Source of the DNA: DATBLE01 sp963791425
Lineage (GTDB): Bacteria > Actinomycetota > Thermoleophilia > Gaiellales > Gaiellaceae
Assembly: GCA_963791425.1 (NCBI GenBank)
Contig: CAWBSE010000003.1
Location: 1,054,001-1,118,000, forward strand
Length of the DNA: 64,000 nt
Reading direction: 5' to 3'
The translations under genes were made by a program, and so were the position numbers. This document shows positions 1-7,046 of the stretch, one piece after another (positions within the stretch are counted from its first letter, which is position 1; every line of letters starts with the position of its first letter). The notes below the pieces were generated by a model. The model was not told where the DNA came from, did not search any database, and saw only the letters and a program-made list of their open reading frames with translations.

Positions 1-109
1 CGGCGAGTCGAAGCTGCAGGGCAAGAAAGCCGTCCAGCTGGTCGCGACCGTCGCGGGGACGCTCGTCCTCTACGGCGTGTGGCGCAAGTTCCGCCCGGGC
101 AGGCGGTGA
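1..109 (+). CDS. 3' end of a hypothetical protein (partial)
   Basis: The last 35 codons of a gene entering from upstream, read in the frame starting at base 2 and ending with TGA at 107-109. The visible tail has a hydrophobic stretch (VATVAGTLVLYGVW) followed by a basic end, which looks like a C-terminal membrane segment. The stop overlaps the GTG start of the next gene, so the two are probably translated together. Too little is present to name a family. Confidence 0.5.
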   Translation, partial: GESKLQGKKAVQLVATVAGTLVLYGVWRKFRPGRR

Positions 110-591
110 CCGGTCCGCGGGTGATCGCCGTCTGCGGCTACTCCGACGGCAGCGAGCAGGGGTTGCACCGGATCTGTGTCGAGCGCCTGCGCCGGGCCGA
201 GCGCGAGTCGGCCGCCGACGACATCGTGCTGCTGAGCGGCTGGGCGCGGCACCGGAGCGCGAAGTCCGAGGCGGAACTGATGGCGCGGTCGTGGTCGGCC
301 CCGTGCGACCGGGTCGTCGTCGACTCGGACGCCCGTTCGACCTACGCCAACGTGGCTCAGGCTGCGCGGCTCGCCCGCGCGGTGGACGCGAGCCAGGTCG
401 TTCTCGTCACGTCGAGCTGGCACGCGCGGCGCGCCCTTGCGCTACTCCGCGCGGTGATGCGAGACACGGACGCGACCCTGCGGCTGGCGACGAGCGACGA
501 GCGGCCGTCCCGTGGTGCGCGCCTGCGCGAGCTGGCGTGCTGGGCGGTCGTGCCGCTGGTCCGGATCAGCGCATCAGCATCCCGCCGTTGA
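106..591 (+). CDS. YdcF/SanA-type DUF218 protein
   Basis: A 161-residue protein with the DUF218 (YdcF/ElyC/SanA) fold signature: an N-terminal strand (VIAVCGYSDGSEQG), a central LLSGWARHRSAKSEAELM segment, and the conserved VDSDARSTYANVAQAARLA and VLVTSSWHARRA blocks. Family members are linked to envelope and peptidoglycan metabolism, but their reaction is mostly unproven. The GTG at 106 is preferred over an ATG at 79 because it overlaps the upstream stop (GTGA) and places the first strand correctly. Its 3' end overlaps the convergent SDR remnant by about 26 bases. Confidence 0.72.
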   Translation: MTGPRVIAVCGYSDGSEQGLHRICVERLRRAERESAADDIVLLSGWARHRSAKSEAELMARSWSAPCDRVVVDSDARSTYANVAQAARLARAVDASQVVLVTSSWHARRALALLRAVMRDTDATLRLATSDERPSRGARLRELACWAVVPLVRISASASRR

Positions 592-961
592 TGTCGTAGG
601 TCGCGCCGGTCACGAACCCGGCGTCGTCCGAGGCCAGCCACGCGACGAGCGAGGCGATCTCCTCAGGCCGCCCGAGACGCCCGACCGGGATCGTCTTCAC
701 CATTGCCTCGACCGTGTCCGCCGGTACAGCGGCGACGCTCGGCCCGTCGATCGCCGCCGGCGCGAGCGCGTTCACGGTCACGCCGTGCGGCGCCAGCTCG
801 GTCGCAGCGAAGCGGGTGATCGCAAGGATCCCGGCCTTCGAGGCTGCGTAGTGGACGCCGTTGACGCTGGCCCCTCGCTGTCCGACGATCGAGGACAGGT
901 TGATGATCCGCCCGCTGCCGCGCCCGCGCATGTGCAGGCCGGCAACGCGGCCTTCGCTCAT
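566..961 (-). pseudogene. SDR oxidoreductase remnant lacking the Rossmann N-terminus
   Basis: The 131 codons match the C-terminal half of a short-chain dehydrogenase/reductase: catalytic Ser in RIINLSS, catalytic YxxxK in YAASK, then the VNALAPAAI and FVTGATYDINGG blocks typical of FabG-like enzymes. The first 90 or so residues, including the TGxxxGxG cofactor-binding motif, are missing. The frame upstream of the first ATG closes at once with a TGA, and a small membrane-protein gene begins 39 bases away on the other strand. This is a real truncation, not a base-call frameshift. It probably cannot bind NAD(P). Confidence 0.75.
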
Positions 962-999
962 CTGCCCATCGCCTCACGCCGTCGGGGTAGGGTGCGTTC

Positions 1000-1221
1000 G
1001 TGCTCCCGGTCTACGTCTTCGTCGGCGTCGCGATCCCCCTGCTCGTGATCGGGTATATCGCCATGCGGAAGAAGAATCAGGAGGGTGAGCACCCGGCCTC
1101 GATGGAGACCGACGCCGAGCGTGCCCGCACCGAGCGCGAGTTCGCGGACGCGGAGCGGTACGAGGCCGAGTGGCGCGAGGAGCAACACAGGCGCCCGGGC
1201 GACAACTCGCCCGGTATCTAG
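1000..1221 (+). CDS. Small single-pass membrane protein, unknown function
   Basis: A 73-residue protein starting at GTG 1000. Residues 2-20 (LPVYVFVGVAIPLLVIGYI) form one membrane segment, followed by a highly charged Glu/Arg-rich tail of about 50 residues that is probably cytoplasmic and helical. No family was recognised. It ends tail-to-tail with the SagB-like gene (4-base overlap). Its upstream region is the junction with the SDR remnant, so its promoter may have been changed by that rearrangement. Confidence 0.55.
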   Translation: MLPVYVFVGVAIPLLVIGYIAMRKKNQEGEHPASMETDAERARTEREFADAERYEAEWREEQHRRPGDNSPGI

Positions 1222-2669
1222 GAAGCCAGCCTCGGCTGCACGCCCTTGATCTCGACGGGTGCCCCCGGTCCGCCGCCCGCGCGTGACTGGTACTCGGGCA
1301 CACCGACGCACGTGAACAGCAGCGTCGCCGCGGTCTCCGGCTCGCCGAGCAGCGCCGGCACCTCGGAGTCGAGGAAGGTCATGCCCGACGCGCTCGCTCC
1401 CAGGGCGTATGCCGCGAGGTGCAGCCGTCCCTCGACCACGCCGGACGCGAGCTGCGCGTCGCGGTAGGTGCGGTCGTCCAGGGCGTCGAGCGGCGCCGTG
1501 GACATCGCGACGTACGCCGCGTCGCTCGCCAGGTTCTGGTCGAGGCAGATCCGCAGCAGTTCCGGCCGCTGGTCGCCCGCCCGAACGGGTGCGTCGAGGT
1601 CGGGCCAGCGGTAGATGCCGGCCGCGGTGTCGTCGACCTGATGGACCGCCACCCAGTGCGGCACGTCGATGCCGCGCAGCGCCGCGCGCATCGGCCACTC
1701 CAGCACGGTGCGCGGGACGGAGCGGTCGGGGTCCATGAGCCGCTGCGACCCACGCCGAAGCACGACCTCGTCGACGCTCGCCGAGTCGGGGACGTCGTCC
1801 AGCGGCTCGCCGTCGGGCCACGGGCCGCCGAGCACGTCGCGGTCGCCTGCCCGTTGTGCCGTGGTGCAGAGGGGGAGCTCGACCGGCGGCAGCTCGCCCG
1901 CAGTTGCCTCGCGGCCGGGCTCGATCGCAGGCGCGTCGTCGCCGAGCGTGAGCAGCACCAGCGGGTACTCGTGCACGCCGTCGGCGCCGACGAGCGCCGC
2001 CACCTGCGCGTCGGGGAACAGCGTGCGCACCCTCGGCGCGAGCCCGGCGCTGGCCGCCGCGGCCTGGAGTTGCGAGAGCAGCGTTCCGCCGTCCCAGTAG
2101 AGGTGGCGCCAGCCACGTTCGGCGTAGCGCCAGCCCGTGCGCCAGGGCACTCCGGTGACGACGAGCGTCGTCGCGTCGCCGCCGGCCGGCGGGCCGACCT
2201 GGACGAGCGCGTGCGCGACCGGGTCGTACCAGTGGACGCCGTCCGCCACGCCGGCGACGCCCCGCGTGCTCGCGTAGACCTCGAGCGGGAACCGCCCGCC
2301 CGCCGAGCCGGACGCGCGGAACAGGATCTTGCGCCCCTGGTTCTCGGCGAGCGGCCAGTCGCGTGTCCGCACGACTCCGGCGCCGAGGAACAGGATGCGT
2401 CCGAGCTGCGCCGCGTCGAGCGTTGCCGCCTCGGCACCGCGACCGGCGAGCACCGACGTGACGGACGCGGAGGACGGCGGCAGGTCGCGCGGCAGCGGTG
2501 TGACCGGCGGGCCGGCTGCGTACTGCTTCACCGGCGGCGGCAACGTCGCAGGGTCGTTCGGAGTCAGGTCCTGCCGGATGCGCGGGTCGTCCACGGGTAC
2601 GTCCCAGTCGCGACCCGGGGCGTATGACGTGAGGCGGTGTAGCAGCCCGGCGCCGGAGTCGAGATCCAT
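1218..2669 (-). CDS. SagB/ThcOx-family nitroreductase-fold oxidoreductase
   Basis: A large (about 483 residues) flavin oxidoreductase of the SagB/ThcOx nitroreductase family, which oxidises azoline rings in ribosomal peptides and acts in other unknown roles. The N-terminal LLHRLTSYAPGRDW and the later LAGRGAEAATLDAAQLGRILFLGAG segment are typical of the first domain. A second related domain follows (SRPxRT-like MDPDRSVPRTVLEWPMRAAL, then GVVEGRLHLAAYALGASASGMTFLDSEVPALL). No cyclodehydratase or precursor peptide is nearby, so a RiPP role is not supported. The start at 2669 (MDLDSGAG) is preferred; another ATG lies at 2690. Confidence 0.72.
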   Translation of the reverse strand: MDLDSGAGLLHRLTSYAPGRDWDVPVDDPRIRQDLTPNDPATLPPPVKQYAAGPPVTPLPRDLPPSSASVTSVLAGRGAEAATLDAAQLGRILFLGAGVVRTRDWPLAENQGRKILFRASGSAGGRFPLEVYASTRGVAGVADGVHWYDPVAHALVQVGPPAGGDATTLVVTGVPWRTGWRYAERGWRHLYWDGGTLLSQLQAAAASAGLAPRVRTLFPDAQVAALVGADGVHEYPLVLLTLGDDAPAIEPGREATAGELPPVELPLCTTAQRAGDRDVLGGPWPDGEPLDDVPDSASVDEVVLRRGSQRLMDPDRSVPRTVLEWPMRAALRGIDVPHWVAVHQVDDTAAGIYRWPDLDAPVRAGDQRPELLRICLDQNLASDAAYVAMSTAPLDALDDRTYRDAQLASGVVEGRLHLAAYALGASASGMTFLDSEVPALLGEPETAATLLFTCVGVPEYQSRAGGGPGAPVEIKGVQPRLAS

Positions 2670-2757
2670 CGCATGAGCATGGCACGACAACGACGAGCCA
2701 GGCGCCTACGTAGTTTCGCCCGATGCCGCCCGGTCAGGCGCCTTGCATCCTGGGTGC

Positions 2758-3432
2758 ATGGCGACCGTCGAGGCGGATCGGCTCATCTGGACTCCGGCGC
2801 TGCTCGCGGCGCGAATCCAGCACACGCTGATCCGGACCGACGCGACGCGCGACGAGGTCGTGCGTCACTGCCGCGAGTGCCTCGAGTACGGCTTCGACGC
2901 GGCGATGGTCGGCGGCGACTGGCTGCCGCTCGTCCGCCGCGAGCTGGCCGGCAGCCCCGTGAAGGTGGCGTCGGCGCTCGACTTCCCGGTCGCGCTGATG
3001 ACGACCGCCGGGCGCGTCGAGGAGGCGCGTGCGCTCGTCGAGGCGGGCGCGGACGAGATCGACGTGGGCTGCAAGATCGGGTGGCTGAAGAGCGGCAGCG
3101 ACCGCGCGTTTCTGGAGGATCTCGCGGCTGTCGTCCGCGCCGCCCGCCCCGCCCGCGTCAAGGTGATGCTCGAGCTGCCGCTGCTCGAGCCGGGCGAGCG
3201 CGAGCGCGCGGTCGCACTCGCGGTCGAGGCCGGCGTCGCCTTCGTGAAGAACGCGAGCTCCGGCGCGGTCGGCCGCGCGACTCCCGGCCAGATCCGCTTC
3301 CTGCGCTCCCGGGTGCCTGCGGAGATCGGCGTGAAGGCGTCCGGAGGCATCGACACGCACGACGGGGCGATTGCCCTGCTCGACGCCGGCGCCGACCTGC
3401 TCGGATCCAGTCGTGGTGCCGCCGTTCTCTAG
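2758..3432 (+). CDS. deoC: Deoxyribose-phosphate aldolase
   Basis: A class I aldolase of 224 residues that cleaves 2-deoxyribose 5-phosphate to glyceraldehyde 3-phosphate and acetaldehyde in deoxynucleoside salvage. Visible active-site elements are Asp102 in DEIDVGCKIGW, the Schiff-base Lys164 in AFVKNASSG, and Lys193 in GVKASGGI. The length fits the usual 220-260 residues. The usual FVKTSTGF is changed to FVKNASSG, which could alter substrate preference. ATG 2758 is chosen because the ATG 15 bases upstream adds residues that fit the family less well. A strong hairpin follows the stop. Confidence 0.85.
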   Translation: MATVEADRLIWTPALLAARIQHTLIRTDATRDEVVRHCRECLEYGFDAAMVGGDWLPLVRRELAGSPVKVASALDFPVALMTTAGRVEEARALVEAGADEIDVGCKIGWLKSGSDRAFLEDLAAVVRAARPARVKVMLELPLLEPGERERAVALAVEAGVAFVKNASSGAVGRATPGQIRFLRSRVPAEIGVKASGGIDTHDGAIALLDAGADLLGSSRGAAVL

Positions 3433-3453
3433 TGCAGGTGACCAGAGGCGATG

Positions 3454-3497
3454 GATCGGGTGCCGGCCGGTCGACAGCAACCGGCCGGCACCCGATC
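3454..3497. terminator. Perfect 18-bp inverted repeat, candidate bidirectional terminator
   Basis: Arms 3454-3471 and 3480-3497 are exact reverse complements (18 bp, starting GATCGGGTGCC) around an 8-base loop. It lies 21 bases after the deoC stop and 10 bases before the end of the convergent membrane-peptide gene, so it can serve both. There is no T-run, as is common for terminators in high-GC actinobacteria. Confidence 0.7.
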
Positions 3498-3507
3498 AGT
3501 TGGATCG

Positions 3508-3651
3508 TCAGGCGGTTCTGCGATTGAAGAGCCCGATCGCGCCGATGATCAGGGCGACGATCAGGATCAAGAACAAGAACTTCGAAACCGCAATACCGCC
3601 GATAACGGCGACCAGCAGAAGTAGCAGTGCAAGTAGAAGAAGAATGCCCAT
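3508..3651 (-). CDS. 47-residue hydrophobic membrane peptide
   Basis: A small gene of 47 codons plus stop. The start is set by an excellent Shine-Dalgarno site, GGAGG, five bases before the ATG at 3651. The product is almost all hydrophobic: a Leu-rich N-terminus (MGILLLLALLLLL), a short Gly break, a second membrane stretch (FLILIVALIIGAIGLF) and a short basic end (NRRTA). It resembles the small stress-associated hydrophobic peptides seen in actinobacteria, but that is only a resemblance. It stands alone, with deoC convergent to it. Confidence 0.7.
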   Translation of the reverse strand: MGILLLLALLLLLVAVIGGIAVSKFLFLILIVALIIGAIGLFNRRTA

Positions 3652-3792
3652 ATGGGCCTCCAATCAAATCAGGAATCCGAACACAGTCTTGATCGGAAAC
3701 CACCTTCCTAATGAGATCGGTTTGCCCGCCTGTTGGTCAGTCGAAACATTGCTGGGCACCCGCGAGGACATGCACCTGCTGCAACGCTCTGA

Positions 3793-4116
3793 TCACCCGA
3801 CCGACTCCTCGGCTTCCTCGCCTCGCTTGCCGGCCTTGACGATGTCGCCTTCGCTGAACAGGATCGCCTCGAGGGCAGCACGCCATTTCGGCGTCCGCCG
3901 AAGCAGGAACTCGAGATCCATACCGAAGTGCTTGAACTCCTCCGCCTGTGCGTCCTGCATGATCGCCTTCGCCTGCGTGTCCGACTCCAGAGCGATCCGC
4001 TGTTGATACCACCCGATCGCTTCAGCCTCTTCCGTCAACGACGCGATCATGCGAGCGAACGTCCGCGATTCCGCATCCAACTCCCCGGGTGGTTCGTGAT
4101 ACTGGTCGAAGCCCAT
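3793..4116 (-). CDS. Encapsulated ferritin-like protein (EncFtn family), orphan
   Basis: A 107-residue helical protein with the iron-site pattern of encapsulated ferritins: Glu29, Glu30, Glu32 and Trp36 in the first helix (SLTEEAEAIGWYQQR) and Glu59, Glu60 and His63 in the second (EEFKH). This spacing equals that of the Rhodospirillum rubrum EncFtn site with a constant offset of two. EncFtn proteins form annular decamers that oxidise Fe(II) and pass it to an encapsulin shell. No encapsulin gene is in the window, and the Glu-rich C-terminus lacks an obvious encapsulin-targeting tail. The start has an ideal AAGGAGG site seven bases upstream. Confidence 0.8.
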   Translation of the reverse strand: MGFDQYHEPPGELDAESRTFARMIASLTEEAEAIGWYQQRIALESDTQAKAIMQDAQAEEFKHFGMDLEFLLRRTPKWRAALEAILFSEGDIVKAGKRGEEAEESVG

Positions 4117-4190
4117 TTGAAGACCTCCTTAAACCGGTCGGAATCCAGAAACACAGGGTAGATCCTTCCAATGCACCTGTCTCGAGACGG

Positions 4191-4942
4191 CTACTTCTTG
4201 GCGGTTGCGAGCGTCTTCCAGGTGCCGGCCCTGGAGCAGAGCCAGAGCTTCGTGCCCTTCTTGCCGATGTCCTGGAGGACGAGCCGGCCGACCAGGGTGG
4301 TGTTGTTGCAGTCGTCGCTCGGCGGTGGATCGTGGTGTCCACGATCGGCACCTGCACGTAGTCGGCGTAGGTGGTCGTGTTCGAGGGCCCGACCTGGAGG
4401 CGGCTCGCCGGCGCGGTGTTCTGTATTCCGACGTTGACGTTCGGTGCGCCGAGGACGAGCGAGTCGCTCTGGGAGACGCTGGCGTTCGCGCCGACCGCGG
4501 TGGCGTTGTCGATCTCCGCGTCGATGCCGGGGGTGGCCCGGTAGCCGAGGAAGGTGTTGTTGGAGCCGGTCGTGTTCTGGTGAGCCGCGTTGCCCGCGCC
4601 CGAGCCCAGACCGGCGTTCTGGCTGCCGGTCGTGTTTCCGGCCAGCGCGTTGAGGCCGTCGGCCGTGTTTTCGGTGCCCGAGGTGTTCGAGCCCAGCACG
4701 CCGTTGCCGGTGGCCGTGTTGTAGCCGCCGGTCGTATTCGACAACATCGCCACGTAGCCGACAGCGGTGTTGCCGGTGCCGATCGTGTTCGCGGTCAGCG
4801 CGAGGAAGCCGTCGGCCGTGTTGAAGTTGCCGCCGTTCTCCGCGGCGAGCGCCCCGGTTCCGGTCGCGGTGTCCTGCCCGCCCAGTGCGCCGTAGGCGGC
4901 AACGACACCCACCGTGAGCACCGCGACCGCGAGCACCGCCAC
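4191..4942 (-). CDS. YadA-head-like repeat surface protein (one frameshift)
   Basis: An N-terminal membrane or signal segment (VLAVAVLTVGVVAAYGALGG) is followed by about 8 imperfect 14-residue repeats of the form NTAxGxxAL with TG between, the left-handed beta-roll pattern of trimeric adhesin heads. The original frame runs on into Arg-rich nonsense. Restoring one base in the C-run near 4325 joins a sensible C-terminus (LVGRLVLQDIGKKGTKLWLC, ending TWKTLATAKK) and a TAG at 4191. It is probably exported, although a YadA membrane anchor is absent, as expected without an outer membrane. The start at GTG 4942 is uncertain because GGAGG lies 15 bases away. Confidence 0.6.
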
Positions 4943-5013
4943 GTCAGCCGGCCGCTGCCTCCTTTTGAGAAGAACATGGACACCGTCACCCGCCGCTCGA
5001 CTGCGCAGGCCCG

Positions 5014-5595
5014 TCAGATGGGCCAGGTCGGCTCTTCGCCCTCCGGAACCGGAACCCGGAATGCGTTCAGGAGCAACGCCACCGTCGTGTAGTACCCGCA
5101 GAGCACGACGAGCTCGACGACGCCCTGCTCACCCAGGAGCGCGACCGTGTCGCGGTACGTCTCGTCGTCGACGCGTCCGTCCCGGAGGAGCCGGGTCGTG
5201 AAGCGGTGCACGAGCTGCTCGTCGGCTGCGTCGAACCGCGGCTCTTCGCCGCGCGCGAGCGCGTCGATGACGTCGGCCGTCACGCCTTCCTTCGCAGCGA
5301 GCGGCGCGTGCGCGGAGAACTCGAAGCTCGATCGCCACCACGCACCGACGGTGACGACGGCGAGCTCGACCAGACGCCGGTCGATCGACGCGTCGAACCG
5401 GATCGCCTCGCCGAGCTCCGACACCCGCCCGCCGATCCGGGGGGAATACAGCATCGCGTTGAACGGGCCGATCAGGCCGCCGTCGGCGCCGGTCAGCTCC
5501 TCCACGGATCCGCGGCGTCCGTTCGTCACGTGCTCCCAGGTGTGATGCGCGTCCTCGTCGAGCTCCTCGGGCCTGAGGCCGCGAAGCCGGCTCAC
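5014..5595 (-). CDS. Carboxymuconolactone decarboxylase-family protein
   Basis: A 193-residue AhpD/CMD-fold protein. The all-helical pattern is clear: SPRIGGRVSELGEAIRF, then DRRLVELAVVTVGAWWRSSFEFSAHAPLA, and a C-terminal VVELVVLCGYYTTVALLLNAF helix. The usual CxxC of peroxidase-type members is absent, so this is more like the decarboxylase or unknown branch. It lies 4 bases downstream of the luciferase-like monooxygenase gene and is likely in one operon with it and the SnoaL-like gene. Confidence 0.75.
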   Translation of the reverse strand: MSRLRGLRPEELDEDAHHTWEHVTNGRRGSVEELTGADGGLIGPFNAMLYSPRIGGRVSELGEAIRFDASIDRRLVELAVVTVGAWWRSSFEFSAHAPLAAKEGVTADVIDALARGEEPRFDAADEQLVHRFTTRLLRDGRVDDETYRDTVALLGEQGVVELVVLCGYYTTVALLLNAFRVPVPEGEEPTWPI

Positions 5596-5599
5596 GCGT

Positions 5600-6622
5600 T
5601 CATCCCCGGAACCGGGGCAGCACGTCGCCGCCGAAGCGACGCAGCGACTCGATCACGCTCGCGTGGGTCAGTCCGCCCAGGTTGACGAAGAAGATGACGT
5701 TGCCGATGCCCATCTCCTCGAGCGCACGGAGGGACGCCTCGCAGGTATCGGGCGATCCCGTGATGAGGCTCTCGCGCAGCGACGCCTCGTCCGCGACCTG
5801 GAACGGGTTGCGCGGGGCCGACTCGCCCCCGGGGGACGGTGGCGCCGACACCTCCGCCGCGAGGTCGAGGAACTCCCGGTAGGGGCCGACGTACTCGGCG
5901 AGTGCCTCCTCGTCGGTCGCGCCGCAGTACATGCCGCGCGCGATCATCACCTTGTCGGGCGAGTACGGGCGCCCGACCTGTTCGAGCTGCTCGCGGTAGC
6001 GGTCCAGCACCGTGCCGACCGCCTCGAGCGTCGTCCCCTGCGCGAGGATGATCCCCCAGTCTTTTTCGGCGCAGCGGCGCAGGCCGTCCTCGCCGGTGGT
6101 GGCGTGCCAGAGCGGCGGGTGCGGTTGCTGGTACGGCTTCGGCTGCGGCCAGGCGGCGTCGTAGCTGTTGTACGTGCCCGCGAACGCGAACGGCTCTTCC
6201 GCCGCCCACGAGCGCAGGAGCACCTCGAGCCCTTCCTCGAAGCGGTCCGTGCCCTCGTCGAGCGGGATCCCGAACCCGTGGTACTCCGTGTACTGGTACC
6301 CGCGGCCGATCCCGACGTCCAGGCGTCCCTCGGCGAGATGATCGAGCAGCGCGGTCGACTCGGCGAGGCGAACCGGATCATGGAACGGCAGCACGGCCAC
6401 GGCCGTCCCGAGCCGGATGCGGTGCGTCTTCGCGGCGATGTGGGCGAGGAGCGCGATCGAGTCCGACGTGATCGCGTGGCGCGTGAAGTGGTGCTCCGTG
6501 AGCCACGCGAGGTCGAACCCGAGCTCCTCGGCCACGACGACCTGCTCGATCGCGTCGAGGTACTGCTGATGCTGCTGCGAGCCTTCCGGCCACTGGACGG
6601 TCTGGAAGAGGCCGAACCTCAT
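5600..6622 (-). CDS. LLM-class flavin-dependent monooxygenase
   Basis: A bacterial-luciferase-like TIM-barrel enzyme of 340 residues that uses reduced flavin from a partner reductase. It shows the N-terminal MRFGLFQTVQWPEG strand, DLAWLTEHHF, the RLGTAVAVLPFHDPVRLAE block, RLDVGIGRGY, and the late SLITGSPDTCEASLRALEEMG segment that gates the active site. The ATG at 6622 is preferred because the start 60 bases upstream overlaps the SnoaL-like gene. The substrate cannot be told from sequence. The next gene downstream is a CMD-fold protein, 4 bases away. Confidence 0.82.
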   Translation of the reverse strand: MRFGLFQTVQWPEGSQQHQQYLDAIEQVVVAEELGFDLAWLTEHHFTRHAITSDSIALLAHIAAKTHRIRLGTAVAVLPFHDPVRLAESTALLDHLAEGRLDVGIGRGYQYTEYHGFGIPLDEGTDRFEEGLEVLLRSWAAEEPFAFAGTYNSYDAAWPQPKPYQQPHPPLWHATTGEDGLRRCAEKDWGIILAQGTTLEAVGTVLDRYREQLEQVGRPYSPDKVMIARGMYCGATDEEALAEYVGPYREFLDLAAEVSAPPSPGGESAPRNPFQVADEASLRESLITGSPDTCEASLRALEEMGIGNVIFFVNLGGLTHASVIESLRRFGGDVLPRFRG

Positions 6623-6653
6623 TGCCCGCGGCCGTTCTCGGGGTGCGATCGGA

Positions 6654-7046
6654 TCAGAGACCCCAGCCGTCGTGCGGGGCATGGTCGCCGGGCTCGAAGT
6701 GCCACGTCTCGCGCAGCTCCTCGCAGCGCCCGTCCCCGGCGAAGCGGAGAAACAGGATGCCGATCAGGGTCACCTCGGCGCCGCTGTTCAGCATTCTCAC
6801 CCAGAATTCGACGGCAGCCCTCCGCCCGTCCGGCGACTCCACCGGCCTCCCCATCCGTACGTCGACGCGATCCTGCGTCGAGGTGACGTTCGCCCAGTAG
6901 GAGCGCACCCCCTCGGAGCCGCGGTGCGGATCCTGGAGCGGGTGGTCACGGTAGAGGCAGTCGTCCGTGAAGAGTGCCGCCGCCGCGTCGGCATCACGGT
7001 CACACCAGGCCTGCGCGTACGCGTCGGTCCACTCCTGAACCGTCAT
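6654..7046 (-). CDS. SnoaL-like / NTF2-fold protein
   Basis: A 130-residue cone-shaped alpha+beta fold protein. It shows the helix EWTDAYAQAWCDRDADAAAALFTDDCLYRDHP, common to SnoaL-like proteins, then beta strands (VRMGRPVESPDGRRAAVEFWVRM) and a final EELRETWHFEPGDHAP strand. Members are cyclases, isomerases or small ligand-binding proteins. It starts inside the last codons of the hybrid kinase gene (4-base overlap), so it may be co-transcribed with the signalling operon and lead into the monooxygenase genes. Confidence 0.7.
   Translation of the reverse strand: MTVQEWTDAYAQAWCDRDADAAAALFTDDCLYRDHPLQDPHRGSEGVRSYWANVTSTQDRVDVRMGRPVESPDGRRAAVEFWVRMLNSGAEVTLIGILFLRFAGDGRCEELRETWHFEPGDHAPHDGWGL

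Noticed and set aside
1218..2669. Part of a RiPP (azoline) biosynthesis cluster because of the SagB-like gene
   Set aside because: No cyclodehydratase, precursor peptide or protease gene is nearby; SagB-fold enzymes occur alone.
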